From positions 1,054,001 through 1,118,000 of the forward strand of contig JANATG010000008.1 in NCBI GenBank assembly GCA_029449235.1: 64,000 nucleotides of DNA. Reading direction: 5' to 3'. This document shows positions 35,501 to 47,064 of the stretch, one piece after another (position 1 is the stretch's first letter; each line of letters starts with the position of its first letter). The translations under genes and the position numbers were made by a program. The notes below the pieces were generated by a model, which had not been told where the DNA came from, made no database searches, and saw only the letters and a program-made list of their open reading frames with translations. The stretch comes from Linnemannia schmuckeri (lineage: Eukaryota; Mortierellomycota; Mortierellomycetes; Mortierellales; Mortierellaceae).

Positions 35501-37172
35501 TCCTTGGAAGGCTGATTGTCGATAAAGGAAACACGGACACCTGAGCGATCACGAATAGGCACAGAGGGAATGTTCTGACCCTTAGGGACCAATCCTTGAG
35601 CAATCGATTGGCGGGCTCCTGGTGGTCGTTGTGAAGGTGGCGATGCTGGTCGCATGTGTGTCGTGTTTTCGGGTGAGGACTGGACGGTGGCATCGTTGTC
35701 GTAGGGGAAGGGAGTGCTGGGGGCGATCATAGATTCACTTGAGAGGGGTCGAGGTGGTCGGGGTGAGATGGGTCGAGGTGCGGCAGGTCGGGGGTTGATC
35801 TGTTCTGCAGCCAAAAGCTCGACCAATTCAGACAAGACTATCTCCATGTTGGGACGGTTCTGAGGCAAGCCATCCCAGCATCGCCTGTACAACATCTCGT
35901 ATTCGACTGCGGTTCCTGGAACTGTCTTTTCTCGAACGCCTGCAATGATGTTAACGGCCAGCATCACATCCTGCAGCTGAGCCTCGAAGGGGATGACACA
36001 ACTGGAAAGTTCCCAAAGGATAACGCCCAAACTGTAGATGTCACATTTGGCGTTGTAGGTGTAGGTCGGGTTCTGCATCCGCTCTGGAGCAACATAGGGC
36101 ACAACACCAAAGAGTCCAGCCTTGGTTGTGTAGATGGTTTTGTTGACAGACTTGCTAAGACCGAAATCCGTGATCAATGCCTTTCCGCCAGTGTCGATAA
36201 GAATATTGCGAGAGTGTAGGTCGGTGTGGAAGATATTTTCGCGGTGAATAAAGTCGAGTCCACTGGCGATCTCCCAGGCGAGCCGGTACTTTGTCAGCCA
36301 GGTAATGGAGACATTCTGGGTCTCAAGAAAGTCCTGTAGACAGCCGTTCTCTGCAAACTGCATTACAATGCAGGTGTCGTGGGTGAGAGGGTGCTTGGTG
36401 ATGCCGAAGAACTTGACGATATAGTTCGAATCGTGGACCTGCTTGTGCATCTTGAGCTGAGTTTGATGAAAATGAATATAAAGGGAAAGAAATGAAGCAG
36501 GAGTGAGTGTTAGAGTTGCTCCGTGGTTGGTTGGTGTAGGCGGAGTCGTTGTCTGGTATGGCTCTCACACATCTCGTTGAACGCTGATTGATTTCACTAC
36601 GCCAAGTCTAGATGGGCGTCTCCTGGGTGTATGTACTTCTTGAACTCACTCCTTGCAGCAGACAAATAAAAAAAAAGATTCGCTGATAATCTATCCTGCT
36701 TCTCTTTCTGTCTCGGTTGTGCTGTCCAATTGCCCTATGGTCGAAATAAGCCATCCCATGGGTCTATTGATCCTCATTCTATTCAAAATGTCTCAGCCAT
36801 TGATGAAAGAGCAAGTCGTCCATTCCACTGTCGTCCTGTCGATGACATGAGCCATCATTGATATAACTATGGCAGGTTTGAGCCAAGGAAAATAGGAAAA
36901 AAAATGGTAAACCATATGTTCGTCCAAGGTGTGAAGCTTACCTCTTTGATGAGATCATTGGTATTGTGCTGCTCCTTGATCGCAATGTGCATGTTGCGCC
37001 AAGCTCCGAGATGGATCGTTCCTGAGCCGCCCTTGGCAACGTTGTACTTGACCTTGCTGATCTCGGAGAAGGGGATCATGCGGACATGCTTGTCCTTGAC
37101 GGCGTTCTTGAGCCATTCCTCTGCTCGCGAGTTCTTCTTTATCTGGGCGCTTTGCGTCCGGTCGTTCGCCAT
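32507..37172 (-). CDS. Protein kinase (TKL-like) joined to an ankyrin-repeat domain
   Basis: Three exons (36942-37172, 34230-36456, 32507-34107) join in frame to 1,352 residues. Kinase domain, residues about 40-300: glycine loop GGSGTIHLG, AIK (K66), catalytic loop HTDLHSRN (H154, D156, N161; the Arg of HRD is Thr), DFGLSKS (D174), VAPER, and CDIYSLGVILWEL. The HxDLHxxN loop is typical of tyrosine-kinase-like enzymes. Residues about 310-815 are a Pro/Ser-rich linker with many PPPP stretches. Ankyrin repeats follow (about 890-1110), for example NGTTVLHFVCEQ, RTPLHYAIHHC and STPLHMVLEK, then a Gly/Asn-rich tail. Intron 34108-34229 joins the two halves; if retained, the kinase half stops after about twelve extra residues. 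The alternative is two separate genes, but the ankyrin exon is open to its splice acceptor with no nearby upstream start. Confidence 0.85.
34108..34229 (-). other. Intron joining the kinase and ankyrin halves, with TAA microsatellite
   Basis: 122-nt intron with GTATGG and TTTTAG ends. It holds an A run and about seven ATT/TAA units at 34132-34157, so its length probably varies between strains. Confidence 0.7.
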
Positions 37173-37688
37173 TCCGGAAGCTCTAGTGGGAACAGCAGTC
37201 GATGGTGTGGGGAAAAGGATAGGATGTTGACTGTGCTGAGCGACTGGTTGGCTGGGTTGGCTGGGTGGCGGACTGGATGGCGTTGTTTGTGATGGTATGG
37301 GGAGGATAGGGTCTGGACTTTTTTGTTGTGTTGTTCGTTACAAATAAAAAAGGAAGAGGGGAGGACAAAAAAAAAGAGACTAGGAAGGAGGCGTCAAGAG
37401 GGCAAGATGATGAAAGAGAAGGAAGCAATGATCCTTGAGGAAGAAGATGAAAGAAAGCAAAGCAAAGGAGGGAGGAGGAGAGGGATGAGGATGAAGTACG
37501 GGTGGGTGGGGAACAAGAGAGGCGGACCAAAGAGGATCGAGAAGAAAAAGAAAAGAAGACGGAAAGAAGAGACGAAAAAGAAAAGGTGAACAAGGAGGGG
37601 GAGGGAGAGGTGGATTGTGTGGAAATGGCCAAGAGTGTGTGTGATCTGGGTGGAGGGTAGAGAGCCTTTCACTATTGCTATTGCTTTG

Positions 37689-37722
<34 letters not shown>

Positions 37723-40700
37723 TAGCTGACTGGCTGTGAGAGTGGGAAGGGAGGTAGGAGAGGGGTAAATCGTTTCCCTATTAATAAAAAACTCAAAAGT
37801 GCAGGAACCACTGTTTGCTGCTGGCAGAAAATAAAAAAAGAGAATAAGACGAGAGCCAGAGCATCCGGATGTTGCACATGCAGCCACTTGGGGATATTCA
37901 AAAAAAAATATGCTTTGAGAAAGAGTAAAGGGACCATGTACCTGGCCACAGGTAATTTGAATGTTTTCGTTTTTCTTCTCGGAAGAGAGCTGAAAGTGAG
38001 AGGGTTAGAGAGATGGAGTGAAGAGCGAGAAAGAGTGAGAAAGAACGTGAGAGAGAATAGAGAGAATAGAAAAGAGAGGCTGCTGACTTTAGATGGAATA
38101 AAAAGGGCAATTGAAAGTGTATATATCTCCTAGCAAGGTAGTGTATCGATGGTAATGGAAATAAGGTACAGTACAAGGAAAATAAATAATGCAACAATGA
38201 AAGAGGAGTAGCTAACTCAAAGAAGCAGTGTGATGTCCGAAGGGTGTCGAAGGGCAGAGGTCATGTCAATGGGTATGTGTCGGTGTCTCCAAGGTATAAA
38301 AATAACGAGGAGGGAGAAAAGGAGTCGTGATCATATATCTACGGATGATAATAATGCCAATGAATGAGTAAAGTCGAATAAGATATGTGTCTGCCTGTGC
38401 CGTTGGGCCTTTTCCTCTACTGAAGTAACGGAAGAAAATGAAATTAATAAAAGGAGAGGAGATGAGAGAGGCGACGGGTAGGGTGAGAAGGTCGAAGAGA
38501 GGTAAAGAAGAAAAAGAGAAAAAAAAGGAAGAGAAGAAATGAAAACATGAACAACTATCACAAAGGGATGGCGAATCGAGACGGTGAAGTCATGATCACC
38601 TCTCCCACTCTCTCAGTATCACTTTCCGTTGTGTTTGCTCTCCCTGTCCCTCTCTCGCTTTCGGTCACTTCCTGCATGTCTCCAGGTCGCCTTGTTTGCT
38701 GTTTGTTGTTTGTTTTTGTCAACGATGTTGTTGTTGATATTGTTCATGTTGTTATTGTAGTTGAGATTATTATTATTGTCGATGCTCTCTTTGACCCTGC
38801 CTTACTGACCTTCTCTCTAGTCCTCTGTCCATCCCAGTGATGCAACGTTTCATTTTTTTTCCTTTATTAAATTCTGGCGTCCAATGCTTTTTCGCATGCA
38901 TGTTTTTTTTTTGCAATGTTGGCTGAACCACTCAATACTTTCGTGATTGTGGCTAATGGGTCCCTGCCAGTCCACCAAAAGGTTTTGCTTAGTCACCAAA
39001 TCACTTTGCTTAGTACATACTCTGCCCATCTTTTAAACAAAGGTGTGCAGTTACGCTCATGTATTCGATTCACTATACGTTATCAACCGGCCCTTGTTCA
39101 ACCTTCTTGTTTGCTTGCCATGTGGATTCCCGCCCAACAAAGCAGCAGGCTAGGCAACACAGAGAGGGTAAGAGGGAGAGGCAGCTAGGGCATGAGTGAT
39201 AAAAAAGAAAAATAAAAAACAGCGAAATATTTCATTTCTCTTTTGAGAGCCGCTTCCTCCTCTCACACTCCCTCATCTCCCTCGCTTGCTCTCTCTCTCC
39301 CGTCCCAATCGACTTCCACAACGACCCATCCTTGCCTCTTGCCCATCCTATTTCTACACACCCTCCTCTATATGTACATATCCATTGCGCTCTAAAATGT
39401 ATCCTTTTTGTGGATCGTCGCTCAGTCTCCATTTCCCCCAAAACGGCACTCTCAATCTCGTTTTCACTTTCACTCTCACCTACCCTCATTCGCTTGGTAC
39501 ACGCGCACCGGGCCTCCGAGGTACTTCTACCTCGATCGATGTATTTATTATCTAATGGCCTGTGGATCTGATCTAAAAGCGTCCTTATTACAAAGACCAG
39601 AGCCCCAGTTCTCCGCCCCTCCCTTCCTTCTTGACCTGTGAACGGTGGCACTTTGCTCACCTCTCTAACTCCTTGTTCTCCTGTCCGAGCGGCATTCGGT
39701 TGGGGTAGGGTAGTTTGGCGAATCGGGATCCGGTGTGTGTACTGTACCTCTGAACAGATATAGGAGGTGTGAAAAGTCCTCTGAGGCACGGTGATTTGCT
39801 TATTTGATCTGTTGACTTGGAACCCCTATTTCTTCTTATAATCTTTTATCGGAGCCATCCGCGCGCGCCCATCTTTGCTTTTCGTGCCTGACTGGGCGTG
39901 TGCATTTTTTATCGGGCTAACCTTGATGGCGGCTTGATCGTTTCCCTGCGCTTTGTTGGCTTGATTGTGATCCGTTTTGTATCTCCTCGACGACGTCTCC
40001 AAATTTAGATGGTTCAACCACGATTTGGTCAGACCCTCTGCACTCTTTCACGCATGCATACTACATTCTCTGTGTTTTTGATGAGGAAACGCTCTCTTGT
40101 GCTTTTGAGATACATTACATGATTCTTACACGAGTGTCGAGTGTTGTTTGTTTTGTCCCGTTTGACCAAATGAACTCAGAGAGACCTTTAGGCATCGTTG
40201 ATTAATTACTAGTGACACAAACAACTGTTGTCTTCAATTGCCTCTCACTGTAAGGTTATTTTTGTCACAAACAAAAAAGCACACAAAAAGCTCCAGAACA
40301 CTTTGTTGTTTCCCAAGTATTTCGCCATTTCAGGTTCTTGTCATGTTTTTGTTTTTGCTCTTAAGAACAAGGATCCAACTTTGACAGACAAAAAAAAAAA
40401 ACAACAAACAAAAAAACAAAAACAACAAGGAACACAACACATTTTTCAACAACCGCGACAACGAGAGTGAAGAACGACAGATGACGGGAATGATAATAAG
40501 GAAAAAGTGACACCATTGCAACAAGAGCACCACCAGGTCAACGGGTAATTGACATCGAATTGCATGTCGCACAAAAAGTGAGAGAGTTCTTCTTCCTTGC
40601 ATTCTTTTCTTCCCATTTTTTCATTTGTTAGTGATATCCCATTTTTGACCCATACCATGATGGGCCTCTTGGGTCCTCCTCCCTTCATTCATCCCACCAA

Positions 40701-41351
40701 GAATACTTGTACTAGGAGAGGCGGATGTTCCAGACCGTTTCTAATGCTATTTGAGTTTTTTTATCAGATCATTGATGTGACATGATGTCCTACGGAAGGA
40801 TGCTCCGACGCGTGATTGGATCCAGTCGCAAGGACGCGACTTGTGCCTGCTGTCTCGCTGGCACCGCTTGATTTTAGACTAGATTTGCTCGGTTGGCTCC
40901 TCGCAAGTTAAAATGATTATGGAGCCAGTCAGATCCTCGCTAGGTCATCTGTTCCTATTTCAACAAATAGCTGAGCTGGCACTGGGGGAAAGGAACGAGG
41001 TATTATTACAAAGGGGTGAGAGAATGCTAGTTGGGGTTGTCACCACACAGCATCATTGCCAGCACAATCAGCAATGACACTTCGACAGCGGTGCCCCTTG
41101 ATCCTTCCTTGTACTCCTTCGGCGTCAGAAGTAAACAAGGTCACTCGACAGCTTCCTTCTCATCTACCTTTGCCCCTTGAAAATTTCACTTTAACAACTG
41201 CCCCCCACGGTTCGCACATACCTTGTCTTGCGATATTCACTTTTTAACCTTCTCACCTTTTCTCACATTCCATTCTTTCATTCATTCACCACTCATTTCC
41301 TTTCCTCTCACTTTTTTCTTTCCACAAAACCCAGCAAAGTCACCACTCAAA
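37173..41351. other. 4.2-kb intergenic region
   Basis: Upstream of two divergent genes (kinase-ankyrin and MMSDH). It holds a long purine-rich block (37340-37600), a CTGG tandem repeat (37692-37737), CT-rich stretches and A runs (for example 40390-40400). The longest frame is 185 codons on the minus strand (39232-39789) in a region where several frames are open. I support no gene here. Confidence 0.5.
37692..37737. repeat. CTGG tetranucleotide repeat
   Basis: About ten CTGG units with two changed copies near the end, in non-coding DNA upstream of the kinase gene. Confidence 0.8.
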
Positions 41352-43374
41352 ATGTTTACACAGGATCAGCCTCGTCTCCGCAACTGGATTAACGGTCAGT
41401 TCGTCGATGTAGTCGCTTCGGGCTCAGACCAGCCTGACAAAACAATCCCTGTCACCAGCCCTTACAACGCAAGGGTCATCGGACATGTCCCACTCTCCAA
41501 TGCCGCCGACGTCGCCGTCGCTGTCGCTGCTGCACAGGCCGCCTTCCCCGCTTGGTCATCGCGCACCATCAAGGACAGGGCTGCTATCTTGATCAAGTTC
41601 CACTCTCTCTTGACCAAGCATGTCGAGCAGTTGGCTGATATGGTCGTCCTGGAGCATGGCAAGAACAAGGCTGAGGCTATTGCCAGTGTCCTCAAGGGCC
41701 AAGAGACGGTCGAGTACGCCCTTTCGCTGCCTCAGGTCGTCCAAGGAAAGATGCTCGAGGTGTCCAGAGGGATTACATGCTATGATACCCGCGTCCGTAA
41801 GTCCGCTTTTGTGAACCTAGTATCAATAGTGGCAATTGTTAAATGTTGAATGGCAACGCTGACGACTTTACTTTTTTTTTTTTTTTTCGCTTGCTGTAGC
41901 ATTGGGAGTCATTGCGTCAGTGGTTCCATTCAACTTTCCTGTCATGGTGCCTATGTGGACTTTGCCTATTGCCATCGCCATGGGTAAGCCTTTTCTACTG
42001 CTTCGACTGTCACATAAGTGTGTTTGAAGGAGATGCCAGTGAACCAATGATCATGCCTCACTCATCAAAGATCAACTCTATCCTGTTGATTAGGCAATAC
42101 CATGGTGCTCAAGCCAAGCGAGAAGGTCCCGTTCACCATGACTAAGATTGTAGAGCTCCTCAAAGAAGCAGGACTGCCCGACGGCGTTGTGAACCTTGTC
42201 CATGGAACTGCCAATGGTGCGTTTTTGCGAAATTCTATCACTGCACTCACTTCTTCCCGCCCGATGATGCAACCTTTTTTTGTATTTTTCGAGGAGCGTT
42301 TGTGTTTATTGTACTCATTGTGCCCAACCCCTTCTTCTGTTTAGCCGTCAATGCACTCATCGATCATGAAGATGTCAAGGCAGTGACGTTCGTGGGAACT
42401 TCACATATTGCCGAGATGGTCTCGCAGAGATGTCACAAGCTCAACAAACGCGTCCTTGCCCTAGGTGGCGCCAAGGTATGCTATGTCTCATTGTCCTCGC
42501 TTGTTGAGATTATACCTGCCTTTAACTTACTTGTGCTATATATTTTATTGATGTGCACTTGCGTGTAGAACCATATGATTTCGGCACCCGACCGTAACAT
42601 TGAGATGACTTCGACTGATGTGGTAAACTCTTACAGCGGCTGTAGTGGTCAGCGCTGCATGGCTGCTACGGTACTCTTGACGATTGGCCATCAGCAGGAA
42701 CTCGTCGACAAGATTGTTGCCAAATCAGAAGCCCTTCGCCCAGGAAGCAAGGCTGGTGAGGTGGGACCCGTCATTGATCAAGCATCTGTTGACAAGATCA
42801 CTCGGTACATCAACGAGGCTGAGGCATCTGGTGCCAGAATTCTCGTCGATGGTCGTCCTTGGACCAAGAACCAGTCCGAGGGCTTCTGGGTAGGACCAAC
42901 TGTTATCTTGCATACCAACAAGCAGGACGCTGCTCTTCATGACGAGATCTTTGGACCCGTCTTGTCGATCCTTGCTGTCGACACCGCAGAAGAGGCATTG
43001 GCTATTGAGAACGCCAACCCTTACGGCAATGCAGCCTGCATCTACACCAGTTCTGGAGCCACTGCTGACCACTTTATCAAGCGCTTCAGTGCCGGCATGT
43101 GCGGCGTCAAGTGAGTCACTTTTTTTCTTTGACATATTGATGTTGCCCTGCTGCATAATTTTTTAGCACTCATATGTACAACTCTCTTGATTTACATTTT
43201 GCTAGCATCGGTGTTGCTGTGCCAAGAGAGCCGTTCTCATTTGGCGGATGGAACAAGAGTCGCTTTGGAAACCACTGCGATATTACAGGAGATGGTGGAG
43301 TTGAGTTCTTTTCGATGAGGAGAAAGGTCACGACCAAGTGGGTCCCTCAGGAGAATGCCTCTTGGATGAGTTAA
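41352..43374 (+). CDS. ALDH6A1: Methylmalonate-semialdehyde dehydrogenase, CoA-acylating (ALDH6 family)
   Basis: Oxidises methylmalonate or malonate semialdehyde to propionyl-CoA or acetyl-CoA in valine, beta-alanine and inositol breakdown. Six exons (41352-41796, 41900-41983, 42094-42216, 42345-42475, 42569-43110, 43206-43374) give 497 residues, the full family length. Family marks are VVPFNFPVMVPMWTLPIAI, KPSEKVP, FVGTSHIAE, the catalytic Cys291 in SGQRCMA, EIFGPVLSI, and PFSFGGWNKSRFG. The ATG at 41352 starts MFTQDQPRLRNWINGQ, directly on the mature domain, so no mitochondrial presequence is seen, although the animal enzyme is mitochondrial. An upstream in-frame ATG at 41223 would add a hydrophobic, Phe-rich stretch that looks like leader DNA. 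Confidence 0.94.
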
Positions 43375-43628
43375 GGCGCGAACCCTTGAGTGTAAAAGTC
43401 GACGACCTTTTTTCACACATCACTGCCGCCATGGGATGGTTAGGCCCAACGTTTTTTTTGACTCTGTTTTTCACATTAATAAAGAGCAGCCTGATTTGAA
43501 TTGACTGCTGCGGAGAAATAGGGGTGTTGCGAGGAAGTGACAAGGTATAAAAGATGGATCAATCTGATTAGTATTCCCTACTACTCTTTTGTTCTTCTCT
43601 CTACCTCCAACCAAAATCCTTAGATCGT

Positions 43629-44702
43629 ATGATGACTTTCTCGACAGCACCCCAGGAAGCCAACTACCTCCAGACACAGCCTCGGGCCATCTTCCTTGAT
43701 AGCGGCGGGGTCATCAACGACAATGACCGCCGAGCACCTCAGTGGGAACACCATCTAGAGCAATATATGCCAACAACCAAGTTAGGCGGACCTGGTCGAC
43801 TCTGGGGGAAGAGCAATGCGATCATGTGGGACAGGCTGTTCAACGGCGAGAATTCTCTTTGGAAGCAACTCATCGACAGATCCAAAGACTTTCACCAATT
43901 CTATCGGGAGTATCATCTGTTCTGGATCCAGGAGGGCGTCCGGTTGGTGAACAAGTTCCTGAAGGAGGAGTATGATGAGGCCGTCAAGGGTTCTCGGGGT
44001 CATGGAGGCGACGGTGACGACAAGGAGATACCGCCACTTGTACAGTTGGTTTTACCCGAGTCTGAGAAGGAGCAGATCCAGATTGCATATGATGCTCACC
44101 TTTACTGCACCTCCATCGTCCGTGCGGACTATCCCGGCGCTGTTGAGGCAATCTTGGAATTGAAGTTTGAACAAGGGTTCACGATGTACACTTGTTCGGG
44201 AGAGTCAGCGCCTGAGCTTGAGTTGGCCTTGAAGACCCTTGGAATGTCGACTCTCTTGGTCCAAGAAGAGAAGAAGGCTGCGGACAGACGTTCGTCAACA
44301 ATAACTCCACAGGCGACAACGGATATCTGCATCGAGGAGGCAGCGGAGGCAGTTGTCAGACCGGTGTTTACCAAGCTCTATGGACCAGACCTTATTCAAT
44401 GCCATAAGGGCTCGAGCGAGTTTTACCGGCGTATCTTTGAGGACTCTGGGGTAGATGCACGGGATGCTGTGGTTGTTGATGATAAGGAGTATATTCTTGC
44501 CTGGGCCAAGGTGCACGGAGCAAGGACGGTGCTGATTTCGACCAAGGATCGTCGCGGTAAAGAGATGGTGATTGAGATGGACAAGATCCAGGTGGATGGA
44601 ACTGTGGCCAAGGTTGTTGTCCCCGTTGTGGATGATCAGCTGGAGTCTCTGTCGCAGCTGCCCGCCTTGACGGCATCCTGGAAGAGGCACCCCAGTCAAT
44701 GA
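43629..44702 (+). CDS. HAD-superfamily-like protein
   Basis: A single-exon gene of 357 residues. The N-terminal HAD motif 1 is AIFLDSGGVIND (D24). The second residue of the usual DxD pair is Gly, which argues against ordinary phosphatase chemistry. The C-terminal motif 4 is AVVVDDKEYILAWAKVHGA (near residue 283), followed by ARTVLIST. A cap-like helical segment (about 50-150) lies between. This pattern resembles fungal HAD-like hydrolases of unknown substrate. It follows MMSDH on the same strand by 254 bp; there is no evidence for a shared pathway. Confidence 0.78.
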   Translation: MMTFSTAPQEANYLQTQPRAIFLDSGGVINDNDRRAPQWEHHLEQYMPTTKLGGPGRLWGKSNAIMWDRLFNGENSLWKQLIDRSKDFHQFYREYHLFWIQEGVRLVNKFLKEEYDEAVKGSRGHGGDGDDKEIPPLVQLVLPESEKEQIQIAYDAHLYCTSIVRADYPGAVEAILELKFEQGFTMYTCSGESAPELELALKTLGMSTLLVQEEKKAADRRSSTITPQATTDICIEEAAEAVVRPVFTKLYGPDLIQCHKGSSEFYRRIFEDSGVDARDAVVVDDKEYILAWAKVHGARTVLISTKDRRGKEMVIEMDKIQVDGTVAKVVVPVVDDQLESLSQLPALTASWKRHPSQ

Positions 44703-44727
44703 TTGGCTTGATTGATTAAAATGGACT

Positions 44728-44765
<38 letters not shown>

Positions 44766-45047
44766 AGCACACGGCCAAAGTATTGAAACCATTCAGGATC
44801 ACTTTTTTCCGATATGCTTCGAAAATGATAGACGAGTTTTGGCTTGAAGATGATTATGATCCAAAGAATTTTTGGATTTTCTAACTTTTTTGTTGTGCCT
44901 GAGATCATTACGGGGCAGGGACGACTTTTCCATTTAATCCGCACGCGAGGATGTGTTTTGTTTTGACAAACACGTCCCTCTCGCTTTTGCTTCTACTCTC
45001 GCCCATCGACCTCTTTGTAAAGAAACAGTAGCAACACATCAACTACA
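44703..45047. other. Spacer with T8-A30 tract
   Basis: Right after the HAD stop codon comes T8 followed by A30 (44727-44764), able to fold back as a short hairpin. The remainder leads to the MT-A70 gene. No other gene is seen. Confidence 0.6.
44727..44764. repeat. T8-A30 homopolymer pair
   Basis: Eight T then thirty A, 25 bp after the stop codon of the HAD gene. It may act in 3' end formation. Confidence 0.75.
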
Positions 45048-47064
45048 ATGTCAACACGGCAGTCAAGACGAAAGCCCCGCAAGGCTCTGGCCATCAAGTA
45101 CGTCAGCAGCTCCTAGTGCCTCATGTCATGAATGTTGAAGCTCATTCGAGGCGAGCAAGAGACACTTTTACAACACAACAACAAACAGCAACTAACCTGC
45201 CGCAAAATACCTTTCCCTTTACCCTCCCTTTATTCATTAGCAACGCACATTATGTTGGATATGTCGAGGAAAACGAGTCAATTGAGGCAATCATGAAAAA
45301 GTTTGAGGAGCTAGCACGCATGGAAGAGGAGTTTGCAAAGTCCAACAGTAGCAACAACAACAATGCCGCAGCCTCAACGCCAACCTCCGACGCAGCTTCA
45401 GGAACACCTGTACCGGAATCAGGAGCTGGCAATAGCGAAGGATCATCATCTTCAGTGAATCCCAACGGAGAAGTCATCCTGGGTTTAGAAAGGGCGCAGA
45501 AAAAGGCCGGGGAGAGCGTGGGTTTTACGGATGAGCAGCTTCAGGAGATCTTTCGACGCACGTCTGGGTTCACCGTCCGGTCCATGCTTCGGGATACGCC
45601 AGAGGATATCTATGAGGAGGACTTGTGGCAGGCTAATATTGCGGACGAGGACTACCTTTACGATTTTGAGGAGGAAGAGTAAGTAGTTTGAATTCGTGTT
45701 CTTGCATCGTTTGATTGGCTGTGTGCAATGAGCTTATTAATTCCTCTGCTAATTATATATTTTCACGTTCTCTTTTGCCTCAATTGCGTGGTTCATTAGT
45801 GACTATCTTATGGCGATGGATGATCATTTTTGGGACGAAGAAGTTGCGCCTTCAAGGAAACGCGGACGCAAGGAGAAGGAGCCCCGTGTGCCTCGCCCAC
45901 CTCGAGAACCCAAGATCAAGGGTGAAAAGAAGCGGCATATGGGCAACGATCGTGAGAGCATTCTGCAGCGCTATAAAGTTATGCAAGTTCGACTTCAGGA
46001 TCGTCATGGTAACTTTTTCACAGTCAAGAAGAAGGTTTCGACGATAGATCCTAGCCTGCCAACCTATGTCCGTATCCCACCTGTACCCATTCCTCGGTCT
46101 TGGATTCACCCTATCCGTCCTTTAGAGAAGCAAGCTAATATTCTGCAAGATGTCCCAGGATCTCGGTAAGCCAATAAGAGAGTTCTGGAGAGTCTTTTGA
46201 ATTGATACAGAGTAACATTTAACACCGTCATAATTTTCTCCAGGTATGAGGAGTCGAGCAATATTCTGGATATGGATCTGACGCGGTTTGGCACGGAATT
46301 TCAGGCCATCTACATGGACCCACCATTGCTGCGCGAGGGGGAGGAGGCAGGACCCAACAAGATCACTATGGCTCAGCTGGCGACACTCAACATCGGAAAC
46401 ATCCTCCCCAAGGGGTTCCTCTTTGTCTGGGTTGAAAAAGAGTTTTTGCCAGAGATGGTCCTGTTGGCCGAGAGCTGGGAGATGCGGTACGTTGAGAACT
46501 TTTGCTGGATCAAGAGGAATGCCAACAACCAGATTGTCCGCGACCGGTCGCCGTACTTTAACTCTTCCAAACTGTCTCTCCTCATCTTCCGCAAGGTAAG
46601 CTTTTTTTTTTTTTTTTTTTTTTTTTTTGGTGCCGTTTTTGCTTTGTGTTTTATCCGGATTTTGATTGACTCTTGGCAACGAAGATTAACCAGATACTTC
46701 TTGACCTTACACGAAATATAGGAAGGCGATGTTGAACTGAGGCATCAACGTAGTCCTGATTGCGTGTTTGACTTTGTTAAGCCTAGTACGGTAACGGAGC
46801 TCTCAGAAGAGAAGCCTCAGTTCATGTACGAGCTGATCGAGACACTCTTGCCACAGGCGGTCTATTCTGAAAGCAACCCCAACGGCGATCGCATGATTGA
46901 GCTGTAAGTATATGCTACTTATATCTGGCAGTGAGCCCTATGAATGTACACGTGCAGTGACTGATAGCTTGCCATTGGTTTATATCGTCATGTTTGATAG
47001 GTGGGCGCGTCAAGGAGCAAGGCGCAAAGGCTGGACGTCGATCTGTCAACCCAAAGCGTTCTAG
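45048..47064 (+). CDS. MT-A70 family adenine N6-methyltransferase-like protein
   Basis: Six exons (45048-45097, 45241-45678, 45800-46165, 46244-46595, 46722-46903, 47001-47064) give 483 residues. The methyltransferase core starts near residue 300: FQAIYMDPPLL (D310-P-P-L313), FLFVWVEKEFLPE, NFCWIKRNANNQ, the block DVELRHQRSPDCVFDFVKP, then RMIELWARQGARRKGW. The catalytic DPPW has Leu for Trp, as in the METTL14-type partner subunits. The ELRHQR block is that of the DNA 6mA enzymes (MTA1/MTA9 of ciliates and early-diverging fungi) rather than METTL14. The N-terminal half is acidic with a basic patch (RKRGRKEKEPR) and may bind nucleic acid. I infer a subunit of a 6mA DNA methyltransferase complex; an RNA role is the alternative. 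Confidence 0.85.
46602..46628. repeat. Poly-T run inside an intron
   Basis: 27 T directly behind the 5' splice site of intron 4 of the MT-A70 gene. Confidence 0.8.

Noticed and set aside
37692..37737. A CRISPR-like repeat array
   Set aside because: It is a simple CTGG tetranucleotide repeat without spacers in a fungal genome.
39232..39789. A 185-codon minus-strand frame
   Set aside because: Several frames on both strands are open here because the DNA is polypyrimidine-rich. The product is low-complexity Arg/Glu and has no recognisable domain.
41223..41351. Upstream in-frame start for methylmalonate-semialdehyde dehydrogenase
   Set aside because: The extension is Phe/Ser/His-rich, coded by pyrimidine-rich leader DNA, and lacks the Arg pattern of a mitochondrial presequence.
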